In this document: one piece after another, positions 47,991 to 58,350 of the stretch
How positions within the stretch are numbered: the first letter of the stretch is position 1
Layout of the letters: the number at the start of each line of letters is the position of its first letter
DNA from: Thunnus maccoyii
Taxonomy: Eukaryota; Chordata; Actinopteri; Scombriformes; Scombridae
Direction of reading: 5' to 3'
DNA: 64,000 nt
NCBI RefSeq assembly: GCF_910596095.1
Contig: NC_056540.1
Span: 19,802,501-19,866,500, forward strand
Notes under the pieces: generated by a model
Databases searched by the model: none
The model's input: the letters and a program-made list of their open reading frames with translations, nothing else
What the model was told of the DNA's origin: nothing
Made by a program: the position numbers and the translations under genes

Positions 47991-48710
47991 ATGATGAATA
48001 AAAACATGTCATGTGTAAATAACAACATTCGATTCATATCTTGGAATGTCAAAGGGGCAAACCGGGTTACCAAGATAAATAAGATTATGTCTCACCCTCA
48101 AGACCTGAGGGGAGACTTAGTCTCCCTGCAGGAAACACATCTCAGTGATAAGGAGACCTTGCAAATCAAAAGGGGCTGGTTTAGCCATTTATATCATTCA
48201 AAGTTCAGTGCAAGAGCCAGAGACCCTGCAATTTTAATTCACAATAGCATCTCATTCGAACCAGAAAATATTACAACTGACCCCAACGGACGGTTTGTTA
48301 TCGTGTCAGGCAAACTATGCAATACCCAGGTTGTTTTGGCAAGCATCTGTGCACCTAACTGGGATGACAAGCAGTTTATCTCTAGGCTTTTTACTTCTAT
48401 TCCCAATGTTGAGACTTGCCACATTATTATTGGTAAGGATGTTAGTTTTGTACAAGATGTTGATTTAGACAGATCCTCTACCAGACCATATTCCCTAACC
48501 AACTCAGCCAAGTCATTAAACGCCATTGCAGGGGAGCTGGGCTTGTCTGATCCATGGAGGTGTGAATTCCCAGACGAAATTTTTTTTTCACATGTACACC
48601 ACACACACTCTCGTACAGATTTTTTTCTCTTAGATAACAGATTACTTTCTAACATACATTTATGTGATCACTACAGTATAGTCATCTCTGATCCTTCTCC
48701 CACCTCTTAA
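47991..48710 (+). pseudogene. L1-type ORF2: endonuclease domain remnant
   Basis: 239-codon frame with FISWNVKG (metal-binding Asn), LQETHL (catalytic Glu) and HSRTDFFLLD (Asp). The usual GGDFN motif is degraded to GKDVS, and the terminal SDH motif is SDP. Two active-site elements are thus lost, so nicking activity is unlikely. It was an APE-like endonuclease used for target-primed reverse transcription. Confidence 0.8.
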
Positions 48711-48839
48711 GATATAAACTTTCCCAGTCACAGCCCCATTTTCAAACAATAGAGAATTAATTCACTAGCTGACAACTCCTTTACAAACTCCCTGAGATGG
48801 ACTATTTTATCATTTTTTGAAACAAACTACACACCTGAT

Positions 48840-50163
48840 GTGTCCAGAGAAACGTTTTTGGAAACTCTCAAAGCGTATCTAAGAAAAAAAGATTGGTCTC
48901 GACAGTTAGAACTGCCACAGAAACTTAAGGAGATTGATAGTAGCTATGCCAATTGCCCAGACTCATTACTCTACAAAACACATCTCCAGCTCCAAACAGA
49001 GTTCGACCTTTTAAGTACAAGTAAAGCAGCACTACAGCTTAAGTCAAGACAATGTGTTTTTGAATCAGGAGACAAGGCCAGTGAGCTTCTGGCTCAGCAA
49101 GCCAGAACTGCAGCTGCATCCAGGCTTATTACCAGTATTAAATCCCCATCGGGTGTTGTTCTTACATTTGCCAAATTTTACTCAGATTTATATACTTCTG
49201 ATTGCACTCAAGCCAGCAAGGATAATATCTTAGATACAAGTGAGCTCCCTGGAATTGACAGTAACCTCATGGAAGATCTGTGCAGGCAAGTAACAATGAA
49301 TGAGATTGAAGAGGCAATTAAAACCTTGCAAAGTGGCAAATCACCTGGTCCGGACGGATCCACTGTAGAATTCTACAAGAAGTCTGCTCCACTCCTCTCT
49401 CCAGCTCTGCGAGATATGTACAATGACGCTGTGTCAAATGGCTCTCTCCCTCCAACACTGATCAATGCTATGATCACTCTTCTCCTGAAAAAAAATAAGG
49501 ATCCCTTATTGTGCAGCAGCTACAGACCCATATCACACTAAATGTAGACTACAAGATCCTGTCAAAGATTCTAGCCCTCCGCTTCCACATGTCATTTCGC
49601 TAGATCACATAGGTTTCATGTTAGGGAGGCAATCCTTCCACAACCCCAGAAGATTTTTAAATATACTTAGCATGCCTAGCTTCAGCACTCCGGAAGTGGT
49701 AGTGTCGTTGGATGCTGAGAATGCCTTCAACTGGGTGGAGTGGAAATATCTTTTTGAACTAATGGAATTATTTGGGCTAGGTCTTGATTTCATTTCATGG
49801 ATTAAGTTGTTATACTCATCCCCGGTAGTGTCTGTGCAAACAAACAATATAATCTCATCCCCCTTTTCAGCTTCAATGTGCCTGTTGTCACCCCTATTGT
49901 TTGCATTTGCCATTGAGCTGCTAGCCATTTGGCTGCATTCTGAGGATAAATTTGAGGATTTTACCCGACTGGGAATAGTACACAAATTGTTTTTGTATGC
50001 TGATGATCTACTTTTATATGTATCAAACCCTTCTACATCCCACCTGGTAGCTTTAAACATGTTAAAACAATTCGGCCAGCTATCAGGATATAAACTCAAT
50101 TTTGGAAAGAGCGAACTGCTTGCAGTTAACAAGAGGAAGCAGAGGAATTGCCACATGACATAG
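48840..50163 (+). pseudogene. L1-type ORF2: reverse transcriptase remnant (two frames)
   Basis: The frame 48840-49541 holds the linker and the RT block SGKSPGPDGSTVEFYKK up to SYRPIS. After a stop and small losses the reading resumes at 49618 with SLDAENAFNWVEW, SPLLFAFAIELL and the catalytic YADD (LFLYADDLLLY), ending in the NFGKSELL thumb-like region. Weaker homology continues to about 51.2 kb (QLPKLSGGLAL at about 50402). Confidence 0.82.
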
Positions 50164-51502
50164 CTTCTTTCAAATGGGTGGACAGAGGTTTTAAATATTT
50201 GGGTATTTTTATTACAAAGTCCTTAGCAGACATCTTCAACAGCAATTTTGTTCCTTTGCTTTAAAAATTAGAGGAGGCAAAATTCTTTGTCTTTTTCAAC
50301 ATATTCCCATACTAAATACAAAAAAGTCTTTACTAAATTAGACAAGTCAGTATATACATTTCTTTGGGCCAATGAACTGGTGTGTATGTAGAAGAACTTG
50401 CAGCTTCCTAAATTGTCAGGGGGCCTCGCCCTTCTCATTTTTTTTTTACAGTATTACTGGACAGCCAATAATAACTTTTATATTGGATGGGCAAATCAAC
50501 TGTTGACTAATCTGCTGGGCCTAAATGGAGGCATCCTCTTCTCAGATTTCACTTTGGTCATGGCTGTGCTCCCAACTACTCGTGTCTGTCTCTACCATCA
50601 GCATTAGTCCAGTGGTTACTATAACAATCACCATTTTAAGCTGTCTAACATAGACTCTGCATTTCAATTTTGGTTCGACAGGGGCATAATATCCTTTAAC
50701 AATTTATATGACAAGGACATCTTTATGTCCTGTTAACCAAATTTCATCTACCAACATCTCACCTCTTTCATTTCTTTCAAATTAGGCATTTTATTCAGAA
50801 AAAGTATCCCCATTTTCCAAATTGCCCTCTGAAAACATTAATTGACACTCTTCTTACTGTAGACCCTAATCAGAGAAGGAATATTTCATATATCTACCAC
50901 CCCATGGACTCTGTCAGCTTGGTTTTCCCTCATCAAACTAGATATATGAAGCATATATGAAGACCAATGGGGCAACATCCTTGACCCAGTTCATAATTCT
51001 TCTGTTTGTCAATGTAAAATCATACACAGAATTCATTATACTAACCACTGATTGTCTAAAATATACCCCAATATTAGTGATGCCTGTAACAGATGTGGTC
51101 AGTCCCCTGCAAACCTTGTACATGTTTTGGTTATGGCCATATTTAACATATAAAATTCATATGTCAAACCAGCTGTGTTTTTGTCTGCAGTCAAAAAGAT
51201 GTTCAGATCCTCTTTAGACTCACACCACCCTGCAGCAGCTCTAGTGCTGAGAGCAGCAACAAGGAAAGGTCAGGTGGAGTACATTGTTATAGAGCTGTCA
51301 GGTCTCAGATTCATGGGCAGTGGGTTCACACTGTTTGTAATGGCATAACTCACTAACTGTTTCCATATTTTTGTTTTATATACAGGAAGACAGATATGAT
51401 TCAGATGGGAAACAGCTCTTTGTCTGCAGGGTCAGGAGAAAGTGTTAGGCACAGCCTCTTTTGTGCTTGGTGCAAATGTAATCTAAGGACACTGCAGTTT
51501 AA

Positions 51503-51917
51503 GGGTAAGGCTGGTGATTTCCTACATATTTCCTTATTGTCAACAAATCTGTATTCCTCTGTACTGTAGACCTCCTTTGTTTGTCCAAAAACTACTACAT
51601 TGTAAATTTCTCAAAGCACTTCAGTGCAAAGTCAAGAGATTGTGATACGTAACACAACTTCTCTCCAGAGACTAAAAACGTGATTGCTACTGTGACCATA
51701 ATCTTCAGGGTGAAAGAACATGTCACCCAGTGCAATGGTGTGGCTCACTGATGTGTTTTTAATAGTTTTTGGACAACTGAGGTCTACGGCACAGAGGTAT
51801 TTCAGGCTTTGAATACACACACAATACTTGTAAGTAGATTATTTCGTTGTTTTTTTGGCTCTGTGCATGAGATTTGCTGACAAAAATAAAAATATAGAAA
51901 CTCGCTAGCCAAATACT
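51503..51917. mobile_element. TTAA-type fold-back element, copy 2
   Basis: Same family as 43324-43815: shared AGGTCTACGGCACAGAGG, ACACAATACTTGTAAGTAGA and CCATAATCTTC loop text. TTAA on both sides (51499-51502, 51918-51921). The left arm is shortened by an internal loss. It lies just downstream of the L1-type remnant. Confidence 0.72.
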
Positions 51918-51921
51918 TTAA

Positions 51922-53569
51922 AAGTAAGACACAAATTTGTGATTTCAGCCACTTATCACGAAAACTGTTCCATTTAAGCTCCTTATTACACTTGGGACCA
52001 GTAATGGGCAGCTGTCCAGTGAGAAAATGTTTAAACTGTGACTGTGAAACATGATTCTGGAGAGGAACACACATTCTTGGTCAAGTTTTTATGAGGTATT
52101 TTCATGCAAAATGCATTCATGTTTTTTTCTGCAGAGTGAGAAAAAGTGTTAATGCCAGGGCACGTCATGACAGCGCAGATCATGTTAAAAGCTTTGGAGT
52201 TTTTATGTGTTCTAGCTGTGTTTGTTGTGGGTGACAAAAGGGCGACTGGGACTTGGCGGCTGAGTGGAGTTTAGTTTGGTTCTGCTGTGGAGTTGGTGAA
52301 CCGGTGCTCTTTAAGCTGACAGTCATTCAACACCCTGCCAAGTCACAAGCACATAATTCAACAACACTTTCTGGTTACATGGCCTCTGGCATGAGAGAGA
52401 CAGTGATGGCAGCACATACTGTACACAGATGCTGGTAGAGACAACATAAAAGAGAAAACATACAGAGAATAAATTAAAGGCACCCTAGATATAAACATAT
52501 ATATTCAACATTTCTCACAGCTCTTAAAGAACTTCACAGCAGGTTCAAAAGCAGTGCCGTCTCTTGTTAAAAGTTTATCACCTGTAACCACAACCAACAG
52601 TGATGTCACAGTGTACTGACACACCCTGATGTACGCGTCTACGTCAGTGCAGCAAGGTGGGAAGATCAACCACTAGAGGTCAGCAAAGACAAAATTTTCA
52701 GTTGGTAAAATAGTCAAATTGATTTTGACAAAATGAATCCATCTCCTTATCATACAAACACAAAGAATATTGAGAATGTGGAGAGGAAAATGTTTGATGT
52801 TGATTTGCGAAAGAGGGATACAAATAAACAGTTAAATGTGTGCCAAGAACAAAAAAAGAAAAACAGTAAAAACGTACTAGAAATAAATAGAAGTGTAAAA
52901 TAAATTAAATTTAATTTATCAACTGACACAGGAAAAGTATGGAGCTTTTCATTTCTTTCAACACTCCATTTTTATTAATTAGTTAACTACCTACATTGGT
53001 TATTGATGTTATGATGTCACCTGATAACATTTCACTGCCTTTTGTCAGTTTTGTGGCTCCATATAAAAGCAGTTGTTGATTTCCAGAGAAATTGCCTTTG
53101 AGTAACGGCTCCATTTAAACCCAAATAAATATGTGCTCATCATTAATGTTGATTTTTATGATTGCCTATCGACCAATTGTTTTTACATCTTCAGCTAACC
53201 CTATAGATTACACTAACTAAACATTTATTTAGAATTAATTAATTGAAGTGTACTGGTCGAACACACTCTCTTTTAATTAATTGTATTTATTTTAATTAGT
53301 GCCAAATTACACAGTTCTTTCCAAAAATGTATTTATTTATTGATTTCTAATTTTGGTAATTTTTACACGCAATTGTCTTGGAATTTCAACATAATTTTAT
53401 AAAACAAAAACAAAATCTAATCACACACTATTTTCATGATAAGGGTCCGCTTAAAGGCAGTAATTGATAATATTGAACTGATCCTAGTTTGTGTAGTTTG
53501 TTTATTCTTCTCTTCTTTTTACGGTCCGTTGCTACATATCCAGAATTGCCTCCTGCAACTGGCAGATAT
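51922..53569. other. No gene recognised
   Basis: AT-rich. 52465-52700 starts with TTAAAGGCACCCTAGATAT, which resembles a transposon end, but no matching right end was found. Confidence 0.4.
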
Positions 53570-53774
53570 ACGCACTACTACTACCTACCTATTACCTACC
53601 TACTTATTACCTACCTACCTACCAACCTACCTACCTACCTTCCTTCCTGACTACTACCTACCTACCTACCTACCTACCCTCCTTCCTTCCTTCCTTACTA
53701 CTAATCACCTACTTTCCTACCTGTTATCTACCTTCCTTCCTACCTACCTTCCATCCTACCTACCTACCTACTAG
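53570..53774. repeat. (CTAC)n/(CTTC)n microsatellite, left part
   Basis: About 200 bp of CTAC, CTTC and TTAC tetranucleotides, interrupted on the right by the hAT-like element. Confidence 0.9.
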
Positions 53775-54549
53775 GGGTGTGCCCTAATACAAATGTGTTA
53801 TTTGGCAAAGCACAAATAATGTTTTTCTTTTTTTAACAAATATTTGTTTCATGCAAATATTTTAAAAATTATTTGTTTTCGGGAAGGAAAAAAAAAAACC
53901 ATGTCAAATACCAGCTCACAGGTCGGTTACATCGCTATCTCAGTCTCTCTCCTCTGCTCCGCTGTTAGGTCTATCAGCAGGTCTCAACAAGGGGAGTCAC
54001 ATCCACCTGCTACATGACGCACATTTCCTAATTTGGGCATCACTCCTGGAGTTGGGGGTGTTCCCCAGAGATAAAGCTGAGCTACTGACACACGTGAAGT
54101 GCTCCCAAGGGACTCTCCATAACCTTTTGTTCCCCTTTTCGTTTCCACAAAGTTAGGTTGTAAAAAATAGGCAATAAATGAAAACTGCAAAGCAATAATC
54201 TCCTTTGAAGTTCTTCCTTACACGTTACACAGTGTGCTGTCTCTGTGTTATGGGTGTATAAATAGGTAGAGGTCTGTCTGCAGTGAGGCGATGAGGAAAG
54301 TTTTAGCTCAGTAGTCAGCACAGTTGTCTATGATCGGGGAGACTCCAGTTTGAGACCCAGAGTGGGGACCTCCTTCATAAGATAGTTTATTCATGAACAC
54401 TTATTGTAACACCTTAATTTTCTAAAATTAAAAGCGTAATAAAAATAAAAACAGGATTTTTAAGCCTCTTTCCACTTTTATTCAAATACAAATACAAATA
54501 ATTTTGCTGCCTCAACAAATATAGATACAAATACAAATAGTGGGCCCTC
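53775..54549. mobile_element. hAT-like nonautonomous element inside a CTAC microsatellite
   Basis: Left end AGGGGTGTGCCCTAATACAAA; right end ...ATACAAATAGTGGGCCCTCT then GCACTTCCCT, an imperfect inverted pair. The same CTAC/CTTC microsatellite continues on both sides (53570-53774 and 54550-54645). A tRNA-like segment lies at about 54304-54362. The AGGGGTGTGC-type terminus is typical of hAT MITEs in fish. Target duplication cannot be read because the flanks are repetitive. Confidence 0.6.
54304..54365 (+). repeat. tRNA-derived (SINE-head-like) segment
   Basis: TTAGCTCAGTAGTCAGCAC resembles an A box, and AGTTTGAGACCC a B box, about 45 bases apart. There is no CCA-compatible full cloverleaf, so this is a SINE or transposon passenger rather than a tRNA gene. 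Confidence 0.45.
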
Positions 54550-54645
54550 TGCACTTCCCTACTACCTACCTTCCTACCTTCCTACCTACTTACCTACCTA
54601 CCTTCCTTCCTTCTTTCCTTTCTTCATTCCTTCCTCCCATGACCA
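54550..54645. repeat. (CTAC)n/(CTTC)n microsatellite, right part
   Basis: Continuation of the same tetranucleotide array beyond the inserted element. Confidence 0.9.
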
Positions 54646-56726
54646 TGTGTAAGCGTATACCCTAGTGTACTCATGTCCAATTGTCCATGGGAGCTTGGCT
54701 GAATAATAGTGTTGCTAATCTGGATCTAGATGGGAGTTGAACGTGAGGACACACAGCTGCAGCACAGCCTCGTTTGTACTGAGATCAGACTTTGGCCACC
54801 TCAGCCGCCTCATGTGCCTCTCTGTCTCTCTCTCTTTCTCTGGGCCATTACACACTGTTGTCACCCTTCCCACTGCCTGCACCGAGCAGCCAGACGTTTC
54901 TGCTGCCTTGCATGCTTCAGGGAAAAACAGGAACAATTGGTGCGAGATGTCAGATGCGTTGGATTAGTGTATGTTAAAGCTGTGGGAGAGATGGATCCAA
55001 AGTGATTAAGAAGGGGTGTAATTTTAATCAGGGTTATACAATCCTCATTTCCACAAGTTAATGAGAGATTAATGTGCTAAAAAGCCTCTTCCTGCCTTTT
55101 TCTTATTATTTTCTTATCCTTTTCCCATCTTTTCTTTCTCCTCCTGTGTAAAATATTTGGTGAGTCAAGAAAAACAAGACAGGTGAAGACATTTATGAGC
55201 TGTTTTTACTGTTTTTGCTGGTACAGAACGTTTCTTTAAAAGTCTCCCCCAATTGGCTCCCTAGTGTCAGAAACACTTCATTTTTTTTCTCAAAGTTTTC
55301 TTTGGCTTTGCATGGGGTATTTTGGATTCTACCACTTATTATAAACAGACATGCATTTGCAAAGCTTTTGTGATGATTCCAGTTTCACAGGCGTTCATGT
55401 CCTCCGGGTTTTTTGTTCATCTGGCTGTGGATAACCTTTTGATAAGTTTAAAATTAAACAGTTGTCGCTGGAATGTTTTGTCATAGCTCTGATGCCTTTT
55501 TGGAGCCCTAAATCCCGGCGCTATCTCCTGTCTGTTGAATTTATGGACCCCAATCAGCCGTAGATTAAATGTTGGTCAAAAACAATAAGCTCCAGCTGAG
55601 CACAGAGCATAGATGTGGCATGCTGGAATCCAATTATGAGTGTCATTGCTTCATCAATCTGCCGGCAGCTCAAAAGAGAACAAAACCCTGAACCCGAAGA
55701 GTATTATTCTCAGTAAAATGAGCTCCACGGCTCTCAGGGTTCTGTTTCGGACAGTGGGAGTGGGGGGCTTGCTTTGTTTCTGTGTCATACGAAGCGTTTA
55801 CAGGATTAAACTGTGGGTGTGTAGTTGCCCTGAGCGCTTGGACAGCTCTGAAACCCCGTCTGCGGCTTCTCTGTTCAAAGCGCACTGGGACAAGAAACGG
55901 GCAGCCTTGTTATTCCCAGGCGAACAGGAAAAGGCCCCGCTAAAAAGTGAGTGGCCAAACCTCAGTGAATTCCTGATGAGGGAAAGAATGCAGCGAGAAA
56001 AAGCCACGTTCTCTTCCTTTTTAGATTTTGTTTTTTTATAAGCAATGAAAACCTCCCACTGTTGGCTCACTCAGCTCCTCATTCACTTGCTCAGCTCCAG
56101 CACAGAATCGTAAAAAATCCCTGTAGTAGATATCTGGGGGAAAGAGGTGAGTAGTGGAAAAAAAGCTTTAATTTCACTGCGGGAATGCAGGAACAGCTCA
56201 TGCACTGATAATTTAGCCCCTGTTAGAAATTTTAATTTGTTTGTAGGAGGGATTGATGATAATGGGTGTGTGTGGCTGGTGTGAAAAATGGCCTTAATTA
56301 TTTCTCTTTATTCACAGACAAGTTGTTTAGTGTACTGCATAGAGAGCCTGATACTGATTATGTACACTGCTGTAGTATTTTGTTGTCGTTGGGGAGTAGT
56401 GCCCCCAAATCAATACTGCATGTAACTGCAAGGATTAGCAGCTGCAGATAAAAGTCGAGTGAAGAGGTCTGGCAGCCTGCAGTTTGTCAGGGCTGCTGCA
56501 TCTGGATCCCCTTCTCGAGCGTCATGCAGGGCACTCACAACGAAAACCACCAGTCCCACAAATTTTGGGGGTGATTAAAAGAAATAAATTGACAGAATAA
56601 ATAAGAAACATACAAAATTACACAAATTGAGCACAACGTCATCTAAAAGACAGTTTCACAGCCTGAATGTTACCTCACAAGTTTGAAAGGTTTTGTTTGT
56701 TGTTGTGTTTGGGGGCTGGGGTAAAT

Positions 56727-56728
<2 letters not shown>
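54646..56728. other. No gene recognised; possible conserved noncoding block
   Basis: Repeat-free. 55400-56060 is compositionally even and holds a 133-codon frame (55640-56041) without recognised domain or splice support. Confidence 0.4.

Positions 56729-56762
<34 letters not shown>
56729..56762. repeat. (CA)n microsatellite
   Basis: Uninterrupted CA array of about 17 units. Confidence 0.9.
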
Positions 56763-56764
<2 letters not shown>

Positions 56765-56872
56765 CCTAGATTCCATTGGTTATCAAGGCTTCTTCGTTAC
56801 CTGGCAACCGCGTTGCTCCTGTGGGCGGAACCTGTCTGAGTTCTTCGGAGCAAAAGAACTCTGGTGATAACA

Positions 56873-56895
56873 TTCCGGAACATTCCAGAACATTC
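56873..56895. promoter_or_regulatory. Perfect five-unit heat-shock element
   Basis: Five contiguous alternating pentamer units (TTCCG/GAACA type): TTC at 56873, GAA at 56878, TTC at 56883, GAA at 56888, TTC at 56893, each separated by two bases. This is the ideal HSF trimer arrangement. It sits between the CA and GT microsatellites with no recognised gene beside it. Confidence 0.5.
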
Positions 56896-56922
56896 CATTC
56901 AGGACTCAGGTGCCCCCCTCAG

Positions 56923-56950
56923 CGTGTGTGTGTGTGTGTCTGTGTGTGTG

Positions 56951-57002
<52 letters not shown>

Positions 57003-57030
57003 CATGCGTGCATGCATGCGTGCGTGTGTG
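56923..57030. repeat. (GT)n / (TGCG)(TGCA) microsatellite
   Basis: Long GT array with TGCGTGCATGCGTGCATGCA interruptions, Z-DNA-prone alternating purine-pyrimidine sequence. Confidence 0.9.
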
Positions 57031-57266
57031 TGTCTGGGTCTGTCATAGGCTACTTTTGGGGACAATTTTCAGACTTAGGAACAGTTGATTGGGGACAGCT
57101 TGTCCAACTGGTAACTAGTAACTGGTAAAACACTGATTTTATGCATCGGTGGTTAAGGTTAGGGTTAGGTTTAGGCAAGTAGTGGTTAAGTTTAGGGTTT
57201 GGGTAAGTCTCCAGAAAATTAATGTAAGTGTATGTAATGTCCCCCAAAGTGACCATGATCTGGTGT

Positions 57267-57307
<41 letters not shown>

Positions 57308-57850
57308 TGTGTTTGTATGATTTAAGCCATTTTCACTGACACAAACCAGACGTAAGACCAATTGGCTAGGGATGGCTTGTGCAACTGGGGACAAAAGTCT
57401 TGTCCCCAATTGGTGAAATGTTGATTTTTGGGTGAGTGGTTAAGGTTAGGGTGAGGTATGGTTTAGGCAAGTAGTGGTTATGGTAAGTCTCCGGGAAATG
57501 AATGTAAGTCTACGTACTGTCCCCAGAAGTGACCATGGTCTGATATGTGTGTGTGTCAGTCTGTCACAGGCTACTTTTGGGGACAAATTTCAGACTTAGG
57601 ACTAGTTAATTGGGGACAGCTTGTCCAATTGGGGAAAAAGCTGTGTCCCCAATTGTTAAAACACTGATTTTTGGGTCAGTGGTTAAAGTTAGGGTTAGGT
57701 TAAGGTTAGGTTAGGGTTAGGGTTTGATTTAGGCAAGTAGTAGTTAAGGTTAGGGTTTGAGTAAGTCTCCAGGAAATTAATGTAAGTGTATGTAATGTCC
57801 CCCAAAGTGACCATGATCTGATGTGTGTGTGTGTGTGTGTGTGTGTGTGT
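57030..57850. repeat. GT-rich minisatellite, about three 230-270 bp units
   Basis: Each unit contains GGCTACTTTTGGGGACA (or a diverged form), TTGGGGACAGCTTGTCCAA, a run of GGTTAGGGTTAGG-like text, AAGTCTCCAGGAAATTAATG, TAATGTCCCCCAAAGTGACC and then a (TG)n array. Units start near 57045, 57325 and 57560. Confidence 0.7.
57262..57312. repeat. (GT)n microsatellite
   Basis: GT array with one GA interruption, part of the minisatellite unit. Confidence 0.85.
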
Positions 57851-58089
57851 TGATATTTTAGTTTTTTGTATTGATTTAGTGTCGAATTGTAGGAATGTTT
57901 GCTCTCATTGTTGAGACAAAAGACTGAAATTGATCAAAGTAGTTGGTCAAACATTTTATCTGGGATATTTTGTGTTGACTTATAAAATTTTGTTTCTTGG
58001 GGGCGACAGGAGTTATCAAATTTCATAAACATGAAAAACCAAAGCTTGTGAGTAAAATGTTATGATAAACTGCACTAATCAATTCCCTA

Positions 58090-58350
58090 TATTAAAGTCA
58101 CCCTGCAGTCATAAATGTGTTCTCTTCTTGTTCCTTAGTTGGATGTTTGGGCTTCACTGTCTGAAACTGGAAGGCTGTTTCCATTCATCTGCTGAAAGGG
58201 GAAAGTTTCTTTGTGCTCAACTTAAATCTGAGTTTAAGGCTTGTACGTAACAGTGTGATTTTGTGACATCACAACTAGTTTGGAGCCAATCGAGGGCTGG
58301 GATGCAACTTCACAAGTCACAAGTGAGATGGAAGCCTGCCAAACAGTGGA
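58090..58350 (+). repeat. Two-copy dispersed repeat, copy B
   Basis: Same block order as 12900-13180, slightly diverged (AGTTGGATGTTTGGGCTTC; GTGACATCACAACTAGTTTG). Confidence 0.6.

Larger units (their letters stand above)
46548..51220 (+). mobile_element. Decayed L1-type (L1/Tx1 clade) LINE
   Basis: Non-LTR retrotransposon remnant in the + orientation. ORF1 relics at 46548-47377 are followed by ORF2 relics from 47991: an APE-type endonuclease (47991-48710), reverse-transcriptase blocks (48840-49541, 49618-50163, the latter with the YADD catalytic box) and a C-terminal Cys/His-type segment near 51090-51130. Multiple frameshifts, stops and internal losses show it is dead. The 5' end and poly(A) tail were not located, so the limits are approximate. 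An intact element of this clade is usually 5-6.5 kb. Confidence 0.85.

Noticed and set aside
54304-54365. Functional tRNA gene
   Set aside because: Acceptor stem does not pair and B box is off consensus; located inside a transposon.
53570-54645. Tetranucleotide array as a CRISPR-like or satellite array
   Set aside because: No spacers; simple microsatellite interrupted by a transposon in a vertebrate genome.
55640-56041. 133-codon + strand frame
   Set aside because: Basic, low-information peptide without recognised domain; better explained as noncoding block.
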